A DNA stretch of 64,000 bases from Microbacterium oleivorans. GTDB lineage: Bacteria > Actinomycetota > Actinomycetes > Actinomycetales > Microbacteriaceae. A program made the translations under genes and the position numbers. The stretch is taken from positions 558,001 through 622,000 of the forward strand of contig NZ_LSTV01000001.1 in the NCBI RefSeq assembly GCF_001644225.1. The letters are read 5' to 3'. Positions 51,563 to 59,209 of this stretch are shown piece after piece. Position 1 is the first letter of the stretch. Each line of letters starts with the position of its first letter. The notes under the pieces were generated by a model. The model was not told where the DNA came from and did no database searches. It was given only the letters and a program-made list of their open reading frames with translations.

Positions 51563-53112
51563 TCTCATCCCTCAGTGCCGCCTGGAGTCGCGTGTTCGGC
51601 GTCCTCGGCAGGTTGTCCATGTACCGCCTCGTGCTCTTCGCGCTCTCGGCGCTGGCCGTGATCACCCTGGCGGTGTCCCTCGCGGGCGGGGTGTCGGTGG
51701 CGCCGCTGGAGTTCGTCGTCACGCTCGCTGTACTGGCCGTCTCGATCGCCCTCGTCGACGCCGTCGCCCAGCGCATCGTCCGCCGCCCGTGGCGGATCGA
51801 ATCCGCCCTCATCACGGCGCTGATCCTCGTGTTCGTCCTGCGCCCCACCCTCGAGCCGCTGCCGCTCGTCGGCGTCGCCGTCGCAGGCGCTCTCGCCTCG
51901 GCATCCAAGTACGTTCTCGCCTGGCAGGGCCGGCACATCTTCAACCCGGCCGCCGTCGGCGCGACGGCCCTCACGATCATCAGCATCTGGGCGCCCGACC
52001 TCGGGTCGGCGGCGTGGTGGGTCGGCAACCCGCTGCTCGCCCTGCCGGTACTGCTCCTCGGGCTGGTCGTGCTCGTGCGCACCGAGAAGGTGCGGGTCGT
52101 CGGCCTGTTCCTCATCATCGCGATCGCGGTCGCGTCGCTGCGCACGATCGTGCAGGCCCAGTCGGCGGGGTTCGCCCTCGACCCGGGGATGACGTTCTCG
52201 GCGATCGTCCTGTCGTCGCCGTTCCTGTTCCTCGGCGCGTTCATGCTCTCGGAGCCGCTCACCCTGCCGCCGCGCCGCTGGCAGCAGTTCGTCGTGGCGG
52301 CCGTCGTCGGTGTGCTCGCCGGGTGGCCGATCTCCCTCGGCGAGATCACCCTTGGCCAGGAGCGCGCTCTCCTCGTCGGGAACCTCGTCGCCTTCGTCTT
52401 CGCAATGCGTACAGCCGTGCGGCTGACGATCGTCGAACGCACCCCGCTCACCCCGAGCGTGCGCGAGTACAGCTTCCGCGCCGAGCGCCCGGTCCGCTTC
52501 GCCCCGGGGCAGTACCTCGAGCTCGAGGTCCCCCACGCGCACCCCGATTCCCGTGGGACCCGGCGCGAATTCAGCATCCTGTCGTCGCCGGCGGAGCTGC
52601 CGCTCGTGAAGATCGCGATGCGCGAAGGATCGCAGTCCAGCTACAAGAAGGCGCTCGCCACGGTCGAACCCGGCGACGAGCTCGCGATCACGGGGATCTG
52701 GGGCGACTTCGTCCTGCCGCGACGCGCCGACGCGCCCGTCCTGATGGTGGCGGCGGGCATCGGCGTGACGCCGTTCGTGTCCCAGCTGCGTCACCTGCGC
52801 CTCACGCAGGAGCGACGCGACGTCGTGTTCGTCTACGTCGCCTCGGCCAGCGAGGAGCTCGCGTTCCGGGGCGACCTCGAGGCCGCCGGCATCCCGGTCA
52901 TCGTCGTCACGCGCGACGAACCCGCGGACCTTCCGACGGACTGGACGTGGGCGGGCGGTTCGCGTCTCGACGCCGACGGGCTGCTGCGTCTGGTTCCCGA
53001 CATCAACCGCCGTCACGCCTACGTGTCGGGCCCGCCGGCGCTGATCGCGACCCTCACCCCGGCCCTCGAGCGGGCGAAGTCGATCACGACGGACGCGTTC
53101 AGCGGTTACTGA
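51559..53112 (+). CDS. RnfD/NqrB-like membrane domain fused to an FAD/NAD(P) reductase domain
   Basis: 517 residues from GTG 51559. The N-terminal ~285 residues contain eight or nine helices with NPAAVGATAL, resembling the RnfD/NqrB motif region. The C-terminal ~220 residues are a ferredoxin-NADP reductase fold: FAPGQYLELEV, REFSILSSP for FAD, and VAAGIGVTPFVSQL for NAD(P). There is no [2Fe-2S] domain. It probably passes electrons from NAD(P)H through the membrane to the FMN lipoprotein. The final acceptor is unknown. Its end overlaps the convergent histidine kinase by 7 bases. Confidence 0.85.
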   Translation: MISSLSAAWSRVFGVLGRLSMYRLVLFALSALAVITLAVSLAGGVSVAPLEFVVTLAVLAVSIALVDAVAQRIVRRPWRIESALITALILVFVLRPTLEPLPLVGVAVAGALASASKYVLAWQGRHIFNPAAVGATALTIISIWAPDLGSAAWWVGNPLLALPVLLLGLVVLVRTEKVRVVGLFLIIAIAVASLRTIVQAQSAGFALDPGMTFSAIVLSSPFLFLGAFMLSEPLTLPPRRWQQFVVAAVVGVLAGWPISLGEITLGQERALLVGNLVAFVFAMRTAVRLTIVERTPLTPSVREYSFRAERPVRFAPGQYLELEVPHAHPDSRGTRREFSILSSPAELPLVKIAMREGSQSSYKKALATVEPGDELAITGIWGDFVLPRRADAPVLMVAAGIGVTPFVSQLRHLRLTQERRDVVFVYVASASEELAFRGDLEAAGIPVIVVTRDEPADLPTDWTWAGGSRLDADGLLRLVPDINRRHAYVSGPPALIATLTPALERAKSITTDAFSGY

Positions 53113-54575
53113 GCGGGGGAGTCGGGGCGGGCGGGCATCCGCACCTCGAAGGTCGTCGAGCCGGGCTCGGAGGCCACGGCGATACGGCCGCCGTGGCCCT
53201 CGACGATCGCCTTGACGATCGAGAGCCCGAGCCCCGTGCCGCCGGTCTGGCGCGCGCGGGACGAGTCGGCGCGCGAGAACCGCTCGAACAGGTCCCCGAC
53301 GACGGTGGGGTCGATACCGGGCCCGTCGTCGTGGATGCGCAGGACCGCGTCGCCGTCTTCCGACGCCACGGTCGTCGTCACGCGGGTGCCGGCGGGGGTG
53401 TGGACCCGTGCGTTGGCGAGCAGGTTCGCCGCCACCTGATGCAGCCGTCCGGCGTCGCCGGCGACGATGACGGGCTCGTCGGGCACCTCCAGCACCCACT
53501 CGTGGTCGGTGCCGGCCACCCGCGCGTCCGAGACGGCTTCCACGGCGAGGCGGGTGAGATCGACGGCGCTGTAGACGAGCTCGGTCCCCTCGTCGAGGCG
53601 AGCGAGCAGCAGCAGATCCTCGACGAGCGCCGTCATGCGCAGCGACTGCGCCTGGATGCGTTCCAGCGACTCGCGGGTGGTGTCGGCGACGACACCGGCG
53701 GCCGTGTTCCCGCTCGCTTCTGCGTGACGGATGCCGCGCAGCGAGAGCTCGGAATACCCCCGGATCGAGGCGAGGGGAGTGCGCAGTTCGTGGCTCGCAT
53801 CCGCGACGAACGCGCGCATGCGCTCCTCGTTGCGCTGGCGCGCGGCGAGGGAGGTCTCCACGTGGTCGAGCAGGGTGTTCAGGGCGTGCCCCACCTGACC
53901 GACTTCGGTGTGGGTGTCGGTGTCCTCGTCGGGAACGCGCTCGGTGATCGTGACGGCACCCTCCGCCAGGGGCTGCGCCGCGACCCGGGAGGCGGTCGAC
54001 GCGACGGAGCGCAGGGGTGCGAGGGCGCTGCGGATGAGGAGCGCGATGACCGCGGCGAGCACGAGCAGGCCGCCGGTGGTGAGGAGGGCGACGGTCGTGA
54101 CGATGCGGGCGCTGACGCTCGTCACCTCCGAGGTCGGCAACCCGAAGATGCTGGAGTACGGGCCGATCCGCAGCCGGTAGTCCCCGAGACCCGCGACCGT
54201 GGCGTCGGCCCAGTCGTTGCCGTCCTGGGCGCTGATCTGGATGTTGCGGGTGTCGAGGGTCCGGACGCCACCCTCCGCATCGACGTACGCGGCGGTCGGG
54301 CCGGCGAGGTTGTTCACGACGAGCAGGGTGCCCCGCTCCGGGCGGGGGCTCGCTTCGAGGATCTGGTCGGCGCGGTGGTTGTAGTCGAGTGCGATCGAGT
54401 CCTGCACGCCGGTGACCTTCGCGTCGAGGTTCTCACGCAGGATCGACTCGAGGACGGTACCGGTGCCGAGTCCGACGGTGATGAGGATGACCGACACGAA
54501 CGACACGACCGCCGTGATCAGCCGCGCCTGCAGGCTCCAGCGGTGCCGACGGCGACGACGGGACGTCGTGCTCAC
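53106..54575 (-). CDS. Sensor histidine kinase
   Basis: 489 residues from GTG 54575 (GTGA overlap with the regulator). Two membrane helices (about 17-42 and 183-203) bracket a ~140-residue external sensor. A HAMP domain follows, then the phosphoacceptor His in DASHELRTPLAS near residue 265. The ATPase domain has NLLANARVHTP, DDGPGIDP and TGGTGLGLSIV. Resembles mycobacterial TcrY/PhoR-type kinases. The signal is unknown. Confidence 0.95.
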   Translation of the reverse strand: MSTTSRRRRRHRWSLQARLITAVVSFVSVILITVGLGTGTVLESILRENLDAKVTGVQDSIALDYNHRADQILEASPRPERGTLLVVNNLAGPTAAYVDAEGGVRTLDTRNIQISAQDGNDWADATVAGLGDYRLRIGPYSSIFGLPTSEVTSVSARIVTTVALLTTGGLLVLAAVIALLIRSALAPLRSVASTASRVAAQPLAEGAVTITERVPDEDTDTHTEVGQVGHALNTLLDHVETSLAARQRNEERMRAFVADASHELRTPLASIRGYSELSLRGIRHAEASGNTAAGVVADTTRESLERIQAQSLRMTALVEDLLLLARLDEGTELVYSAVDLTRLAVEAVSDARVAGTDHEWVLEVPDEPVIVAGDAGRLHQVAANLLANARVHTPAGTRVTTTVASEDGDAVLRIHDDGPGIDPTVVGDLFERFSRADSSRARQTGGTGLGLSIVKAIVEGHGGRIAVASEPGSTTFEVRMPARPDSPAQ

Positions 54576-55297
54576 TGGCTCGCTTTGATCATGTAGCCGA
54601 CGCCGCGGACCGTGTGGATGAGCGGCTCCTTGCCCGCGTCGATCTTCTTGCGCAGGTAGGAGATGTAGAGCTCGACGACGCTCGAGCGGCCGCCGAAGTC
54701 GTAGTTCCAGACGCGGTCGAGGATCTGCGCCTTCGAGAGCACACGGCGCTGATTGCGCATGAGGTAACGGAGCAGCTCGAACTCGGTCGCGGTGAGCTCG
54801 ATCTCGTCGTCGCCACGGAAGACCTCGTGCGAGTCCTCGTTGAGCGTGAGGTCGCCGACGCGGAGGATCGGGTCGGCGGCGCCGGCGGATGCCCCGGCGC
54901 GGCGCATCAGCCCCCGCAGCCGCGCGACGACCTCCTCGAGGCTGAACGGCTTCGTGACATAGTCATCACCACCGGCGGTGAGCCCGGCGACACGGTCGCT
55001 GACGGAGTCCTTCGCGGTGAGGAAGAGCACCGGCACGTCGTCGCCGCCCTGGCGCAGACGCTGCAGCACCGACATCCCGTCGAGGTCGGGCATCATGATG
55101 TCGAGCACCATCGCGTCGGGGGCGAACTCCCGCGCGGCGGTCAGGGCGTCGAAGCCGGAACCGGCGGTACGCACCTCCCAGCCCTCCATCCGCAGGGCCA
55201 TCGAGAGCAGGTCGGTCAACATCTGCTCGTCGTCGACGACGAGGACGCGCAGGGGGGAGCCGTCGGGGCGCTGGAGAACGGGGGCAGGCATGGTCAT
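54572..55297 (-). CDS. OmpR/PhoB-family response regulator
   Basis: 241 residues from ATG 55297. The receiver domain has DDE near the N-terminus, phosphoacceptor Asp in VLDIMMPDLDG and Lys in VTKPF. The C-terminal winged helix has RRVLSKAQILDRVW and SVVELYISYLRKKID. Its promoter carries three 11-base-spaced repeats that fit this regulator class, so it probably controls itself. It is cotranscribed with the downstream kinase. Confidence 0.96.
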   Translation of the reverse strand: MTMPAPVLQRPDGSPLRVLVVDDEQMLTDLLSMALRMEGWEVRTAGSGFDALTAAREFAPDAMVLDIMMPDLDGMSVLQRLRQGGDDVPVLFLTAKDSVSDRVAGLTAGGDDYVTKPFSLEEVVARLRGLMRRAGASAGAADPILRVGDLTLNEDSHEVFRGDDEIELTATEFELLRYLMRNQRRVLSKAQILDRVWNYDFGGRSSVVELYISYLRKKIDAGKEPLIHTVRGVGYMIKASQ

Positions 55298-55309
55298 GAC
55301 TCCATTCTC

Positions 55310-55337
55310 ATGACCTTCCTATGACCGCGCTATGCCC
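55310..55337 (-). promoter_or_regulatory. Three 11-base-spaced direct repeats, candidate response-regulator box
   Basis: On the plus strand ATGACC occurs at 55310 and 55321 and ATGCCC at 55332, each exactly 11 bases apart. They lie directly upstream of a -10-like GAGAAT (minus strand, plus-strand positions 55304-55309), 6 bases before ATG 55297. OmpR/PhoB-type activators bind such repeats in place of a -35 element. Confidence 0.5.
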
Positions 55338-55346
55338 CGGCTTCGG

Positions 55347-55871
55347 TCATGCTCGGTATTCCTGCTGCCGCCGCGGATGCGGCGGGGACAGCAGGAAGGC
55401 GAGCAGCAGCATGAGACACATCCCGATGACGGCGCCCAGCGTGTTGGCGATCACATCGCGGACGTCGGCGACGCGGGAGTCGAGCAGGAGCGCCTGCAGG
55501 GTTTCGATCGCCGCGCTGGCGAGCGCCCCCAGGATGGGCGCCAGCCACCAGCCGCGCACGCCGAACCAGAGCACGGCGATCACCCCGAGGGGGACGAACA
55601 TCGCGACGTTCGCGCCGAACTCGACGCGGTCGAACGTGATCCAGGCCGTCGAGGGACGCTCGGCGAACCACTCCAGCAGCCGGTTCAGTCCCGACGCGAT
55701 GTCGGAACCGTACGGCGCCGCGCGCAGCGTCATCCAGCCGACCGCCCACGCGTAGAGGGCGGTCAGGATGGCGAGGACGATGCGCGCGGCGGCCCGGTGG
55801 ACGCGCAGCGCGGTGTCGCTGCGGCTCAGTGGGTGTCCTCGGCTTCGACCTCGCTGCGGTCGCCGGACCAC
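55347..55871 (-). CDS. VanZ-like small membrane protein
   Basis: 174 residues if started at ATG 55871, overlapping gnd by 46 bases. No other ATG, GTG or TTG in frame precedes the first helix; a CTG at 55829 overlapping the gnd stop is another possibility. Four helices and the motif FGANVAMFVPLGVIAVL followed by SAAIETLQ are typical of VanZ proteins, some of which give low-level glycopeptide resistance. A basic tail ends the protein. It likely belongs to the gnd transcription unit. Confidence 0.8.
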   Translation of the reverse strand: MVRRPQRGRSRGHPLSRSDTALRVHRAAARIVLAILTALYAWAVGWMTLRAAPYGSDIASGLNRLLEWFAERPSTAWITFDRVEFGANVAMFVPLGVIAVLWFGVRGWWLAPILGALASAAIETLQALLLDSRVADVRDVIANTLGAVIGMCLMLLLAFLLSPPHPRRQQEYRA

Positions 55872-57415
55872 AGCGTGTGGAAGGTGCCGTCCTTGTCGAT
55901 GCGCTTGTAGGTGTGGGCGCCGAAGAAGTCGCGCTGTCCCTGGATGAGGGCGGCGGGCAGGCGGTCGGCGCGCAGGCCGTCGTAGTAGGCGAGGGAGGAG
56001 CTGAAGGCGGGGGCGGGGATGCCGGCGGATGCCGAGATGCGGACGACCTCGCGCCAGGCGTCCTGCGTGCGGCCGAGGGCTTCGACGAAGTACGGGGCGG
56101 TGAGGAGGACGGGGAGGTCCGCCTGGGCGTCGTAGGCGTCGGCGATGCGGTTGAGGAACTGGGCGCGGATGATGCAGCCGCCGCGCCAGATCTTGCTGAC
56201 GGCGCCGAGGTCGATGTTCCAGCCGTACTGTGCGGCGCCGGCGCGGATCTCGTCGAAGCCCTGGCTGTACGCGACGATCTTCGAGGCGTAGAGGGCCAGG
56301 CGCACCTGCTCGATGAACGCGTCGGCGTCGGTGACGGTGAAGTCCTCGGGGGAGGGGCCGGGGAGGCCGCCGGCCACGTCGCGCTGTTCGCGGTGGCTGG
56401 AGAGCGAGCGGGCGAAAGTGGCTTCGGCGATGCCGGAGACGGGGACGCCGAGGTCGAGGGCGGTCTGCACGGTCCAGGCGCCGGTGCCCTTGGCGCCGGC
56501 CTGGTCGACGATGACGTCGACGAGGGGCTTGCCGGTGGCGGCATCCGTCTGGCGGAGCACCTCGGCGGTGATCTCGATGAGGTAGGACTCCAGCTCACCG
56601 GTGTTCCACTCAGCGAAGATGTCCGCGATCTCCGCGGGGGACTTGCCGGTGCCGCGGCGGATGAGGTCGTACGCCTCGGCGATGAGCTGCATGTCGGCGT
56701 ACTCGATGCCGTTGTGCACCATCTTGACGAAGTGCCCGGCGCCGTCGTGGCCGATGTGGGTGACGCACGGCTCGCCCTCGGCGACCGCCGCGATGGACTT
56801 CAGGATGGGGCCGAGGGTGACCCACGCCTCGTCGGGGCCGCCGGGCATGAGGGACGGACCGTTGAGTGCGCCCTCCTCGCCGCCGGAGACACCCATGCCG
56901 ACGAAGTTGTAGCCCGCCTCCGAGACCGCCTTCTCGCGGCGGATCGTGTCGGTGAACAGGCTGTTGCCGCCGTCGATGATGATGTCACCGGGCTCGAACA
57001 CACGCATGAGCTCGTCGATGACGGCATCCGTCGGCTTGCCGGCCTTGACCATGATGATCGCGGTGCGGGGCTTCTGCAGCGACGCGGCGAACTCCTCGTA
57101 GGTGAACGCGGGGACGAACTCGGCCTCGGGGTGCGCCTCGAGCAGCTCGTCGGTCTTCGACCGCGACCGGTTGAACACCGCGACCGTGTTGCCCTCGCGC
57201 GACGCGAGGTTGCGGGCCAGGTTCGAGCCCATCACCGCGAGACCGACGACACCGATGTTCGCCGGACCCTGCGCAGAACCGGTCGACGCCGATTCGGGGT
57301 GGGTGGGACGGTCGACCTCTTCGGGCTGCGGAGCCCCCTCGTGCTGCTGCGTCGCCTCGTGCGGAGCCTGATCCTGATCCGTCGAGGGGCCGGTGGGAGA
57401 GGGGGTCGACGACAT
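55826..57415 (-). CDS. gnd: 6-phosphogluconate dehydrogenase (decarboxylating), with N-terminal extension
   Basis: 529 residues. The NADP-binding motif GVVGLAVMGSNLARN starts only at residue ~54. The catalytic region includes VGMGVSGGEEGA, GHFVKMVHNGIEY with catalytic Lys, and SKIWRGGCIIRA. It oxidises 6-phosphogluconate to ribulose 5-phosphate in the pentose phosphate pathway. The ~50-residue acidic, Gln/Pro/Thr-rich N-terminal extension is unusual; no ATG, GTG or TTG occurs in frame near the normal start, and GGAG precedes ATG 57415, so it seems real. Confidence 0.95.
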   Translation of the reverse strand: MSSTPSPTGPSTDQDQAPHEATQQHEGAPQPEEVDRPTHPESASTGSAQGPANIGVVGLAVMGSNLARNLASREGNTVAVFNRSRSKTDELLEAHPEAEFVPAFTYEEFAASLQKPRTAIIMVKAGKPTDAVIDELMRVFEPGDIIIDGGNSLFTDTIRREKAVSEAGYNFVGMGVSGGEEGALNGPSLMPGGPDEAWVTLGPILKSIAAVAEGEPCVTHIGHDGAGHFVKMVHNGIEYADMQLIAEAYDLIRRGTGKSPAEIADIFAEWNTGELESYLIEITAEVLRQTDAATGKPLVDVIVDQAGAKGTGAWTVQTALDLGVPVSGIAEATFARSLSSHREQRDVAGGLPGPSPEDFTVTDADAFIEQVRLALYASKIVAYSQGFDEIRAGAAQYGWNIDLGAVSKIWRGGCIIRAQFLNRIADAYDAQADLPVLLTAPYFVEALGRTQDAWREVVRISASAGIPAPAFSSSLAYYDGLRADRLPAALIQGQRDFFGAHTYKRIDKDGTFHTLWSGDRSEVEAEDTH

Positions 57416-57464
57416 ACGGGGCTCCAGGTCTACGTGAGGTGTGAGCGGAATGGGGTGGGTGCCG

Positions 57465-57489
57465 GTGACCGGCGGTCCCCTCCGGTCAC
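57465..57489. promoter_or_regulatory. Perfect inverted repeat at the gnd promoter
   Basis: GTGACCGG and CCGGTCAC arms separated by 9 bases. They touch a minus-strand -10 candidate TACAGT (57488-57493) and would cover the gnd transcription start. Operator or leader hairpin are both possible. Confidence 0.5.
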
Positions 57490-57530
57490 TGTATCCGCTG
57501 GACCGAGAGGGGCGATCGCGTGTGACGCGG

Positions 57531-57647
57531 TCAGTCCTTGTAGCTGCGACCCATCGAGAAGAAGGCGCCGACGACGCAGACGGCGGTGGCCGCGCTCAGA
57601 GCTCCGACGAACCAGAGCAGTGCGTGCGACATCCATCCGTAGTCCAT
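57531..57647 (-). CDS. Small single-helix membrane protein (38 residues)
   Basis: Unrecognised. ATG 57647 is preceded by a very strong Shine-Dalgarno (CGGAGGA, 5-base spacing). The protein has one hydrophobic helix spanning most of its length (ALLWFVGALSAATAVCVVGA) and a basic end, SMGRSYKD. A minus-strand TACGAT at 57686-57691 is a plausible -10. It lies between gnd and the divergent L25 gene. The strong ribosome-binding site and clean helix argue for a real gene; the function is unknown. Confidence 0.6.
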   Translation of the reverse strand: MDYGWMSHALLWFVGALSAATAVCVVGAFFSMGRSYKD

Positions 57648-57685
57648 GGGTCCTCCGTGTCTCGGGGGTGAGGGGCTGAGATTCC

Positions 57686-57691
57686 ATCGTA
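57686..57691 (-). promoter_or_regulatory. -10 element of the small membrane protein gene
   Basis: Minus-strand TACGAT; predicted leader about 32 bases including the GGAGGA site. Confidence 0.4.
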
Positions 57692-57714
57692 TCCGGCGCG
57701 CTGATAGACTCGTC

Positions 57715-57720
57715 TCGAAC
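57715..57720 (+). promoter_or_regulatory. -10 element of rplY
   Basis: TAGACT predicts transcription from about 57727 and a long leader of about 170 bases before ATG 57900. That length is exceptional in this window and contains three hairpins. Confidence 0.5.
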
Positions 57721-57819
57721 TTCGGCGAGGGATGCGGCGCATCCGTGATCGACGCGGTGAAGCAGGCTTCGCGGCTTTCCTCACGCGCATGCGTTCGAGT
57801 CGAACCACAGACCACGTCT

Positions 57820-57884
57820 GGGCCGCATCGGCCCGGGTACAGACGAGGCCGTACCGGCCCCGATTGACTGGGCCGTGATGGCCC
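57820..57884 (+). promoter_or_regulatory. Three tandem GC hairpins in the rplY leader
   Basis: Hairpin 1 is GGGCCG-CAT-CGGCCC (57820-57834). Hairpin 2 is GGCCG-TAC-CGGCC (57847-57859). Hairpin 3 is GGGCC-GTGAT-GGCCC (57870-57884). AAGGAG follows 2 bases after the third. The shared GGCC arms could also pair in alternative ways. This looks like a ribosomal-protein leader regulating L25. Confidence 0.5.
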
Positions 57885-57899
57885 GCAAGGAGAACACTC

Positions 57900-58538
57900 A
57901 TGTCGACTGAGACCGACACCAAGGTCGTCGCCGAGCTGCGCGAGCAGTTCGGTAAGGGCTTCGCCCGCCGTCTGCGCGCGGCCGGCAAGATCCCCGCTGT
58001 CATCTACGGCCACGGCACGGACCCCGTGCACGTCGCGCTTCCGGGCCACCAGGTCTCGCTGCTCATCCGTCGCGCCAACGCGCTGCTCGAGCTCGAGATC
58101 GCCGGCAAGCAGCAGCTCACGCTGGTCAAGGACGTCCAGAAGGACCCCGTGCACCAGATCATCGAGCACATCGACCTCCTCGTCGTGAAGAAGGGCGAGA
58201 AGATCCAGGTCGACGTCCCCGTCTCCGTCGTCGGCGAGCCGTTCCCCGGCACGATCGCGACGCTCGAGAACACGACCGTTGCGCTCGAGGTCGAGGCCAC
58301 CCACATCCCGCAGAACATCGAGGTCTCGGTCGAGGGCCTCGAGGACGGCACCCACATCACCGCCGGTGAGCTGACGCTGCCCCGCGGTGCCACGCTGGTG
58401 ACCGAGGCCGACACGCTCGTCGTCGGTGTCGCGCTGCCGCCGGCTCCCGTCGAGGACGAGGCGGAGGCGTCCGAGGAGGGCGCCGAGGCCGAGGCCGAGG
58501 GCGACGAGGCGCCTGCCGCCGAGGAATCCGCCGAGTAA
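57900..58538 (+). CDS. rplY: 50S ribosomal protein L25, CTC form
   Basis: 212 residues with an AAGGAG site. The L25 domain starts at KVVAELREQFGKGFARRLRAAG (shown as KVVAELREQFGKG and ARRLRAAG) and IPAVIYGHG; the second, TL5/CTC-type beta domain follows (VDVPVSVVGEPFPGT). The tail is a Glu/Ala-rich acidic run. It binds 5S rRNA. In actinobacteria it commonly precedes pth, as here, with a hairpin between them. Confidence 0.96.
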   Translation: MSTETDTKVVAELREQFGKGFARRLRAAGKIPAVIYGHGTDPVHVALPGHQVSLLIRRANALLELEIAGKQQLTLVKDVQKDPVHQIIEHIDLLVVKKGEKIQVDVPVSVVGEPFPGTIATLENTTVALEVEATHIPQNIEVSVEGLEDGTHITAGELTLPRGATLVTEADTLVVGVALPPAPVEDEAEASEEGAEAEAEGDEAPAAEESAE

Positions 58539-58551
58539 GACGAACACGTTC

Positions 58552-58585
58552 GAAGCCCGTCGCCGCTGTTGCTGCGACGGGCTTC
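58552..58585 (+). terminator. 12-base-pair perfect hairpin after rplY
   Basis: GAAGCCCGTCGC and GCGACGGGCTTC are perfectly complementary across a 10-base loop. No T-run follows, so it is a tail-less terminator or an attenuator between rplY and pth. It ends 19 bases before the pth ATG. Confidence 0.7.
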
Positions 58586-58604
58586 GTCGTCGGAAGGGAC
58601 GGTC

Positions 58605-59189
58605 ATGGCCGACACCTGGTTGATCGTGGGGCTCGGGAATCCCGGTCCGCGCTATGAGGCGACGCGTCACAACGTCGGGCAGATGGTGATCGACGAGCTC
58701 GCGCGACGGCGTTCCGAGACGCTGCGCTCGCACAAAGCGAACGCGCGGGTCGCCGAGACGTGGCTGCGACCTGGGGGGCCGAAGCTGGTGCTCGCCAAGC
58801 CCAACTCGTTCATGAACGTGTCGGGTGGTCCGGTGTCGGCGCTCGCGGCCTTCTACGGTGTGCCGGCGGAGCGGGTCGTGATCGTGCACGACGAACTCGA
58901 CATCCCCTTCGACTCCCTCAAGCTGAAGGTCGGCGGCGGTCACGGCGGGCACAACGGCGTCCGTGACGTCGCGAAGGCGCTCGGCACGCCGGAGTTCCTT
59001 CGGGTGCGGGTCGGCATCGGGCGTCCGCCGGGGCGTCAGGACCCCGCCGATTGGGTGCTCGATCCGTTCGGCGCCGCGGAACGCCCGAACCTCCCCATCG
59101 CGATCGCCGATGCGGCGGATGCCGTGGAGCAGCTCGTCGACGAGGGGCTGCTCGCCGCGCAGCAGCGCCATCACGCGCCGCGCGCCTGA
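58605..59189 (+). CDS. pth: Peptidyl-tRNA hydrolase
   Basis: 194 residues from ATG 58605 with GGAAGGGA upstream. Motifs: LIVGLGNPGPRYEATRHNVG with the catalytic His, KPNSFMNVSGGPV, VVIVHDELDIPF with Asp, and GGGHGGHNGVRDV. It frees tRNA from stalled peptidyl-tRNA. It follows rplY after the hairpin, so the two may share transcription. Confidence 0.97.
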   Translation: MADTWLIVGLGNPGPRYEATRHNVGQMVIDELARRRSETLRSHKANARVAETWLRPGGPKLVLAKPNSFMNVSGGPVSALAAFYGVPAERVVIVHDELDIPFDSLKLKVGGGHGGHNGVRDVAKALGTPEFLRVRVGIGRPPGRQDPADWVLDPFGAAERPNLPIAIADAADAVEQLVDEGLLAAQQRHHAPRA

Positions 59190-59209
59190 GTGGTCGATGG
59201 TGTGATCAC

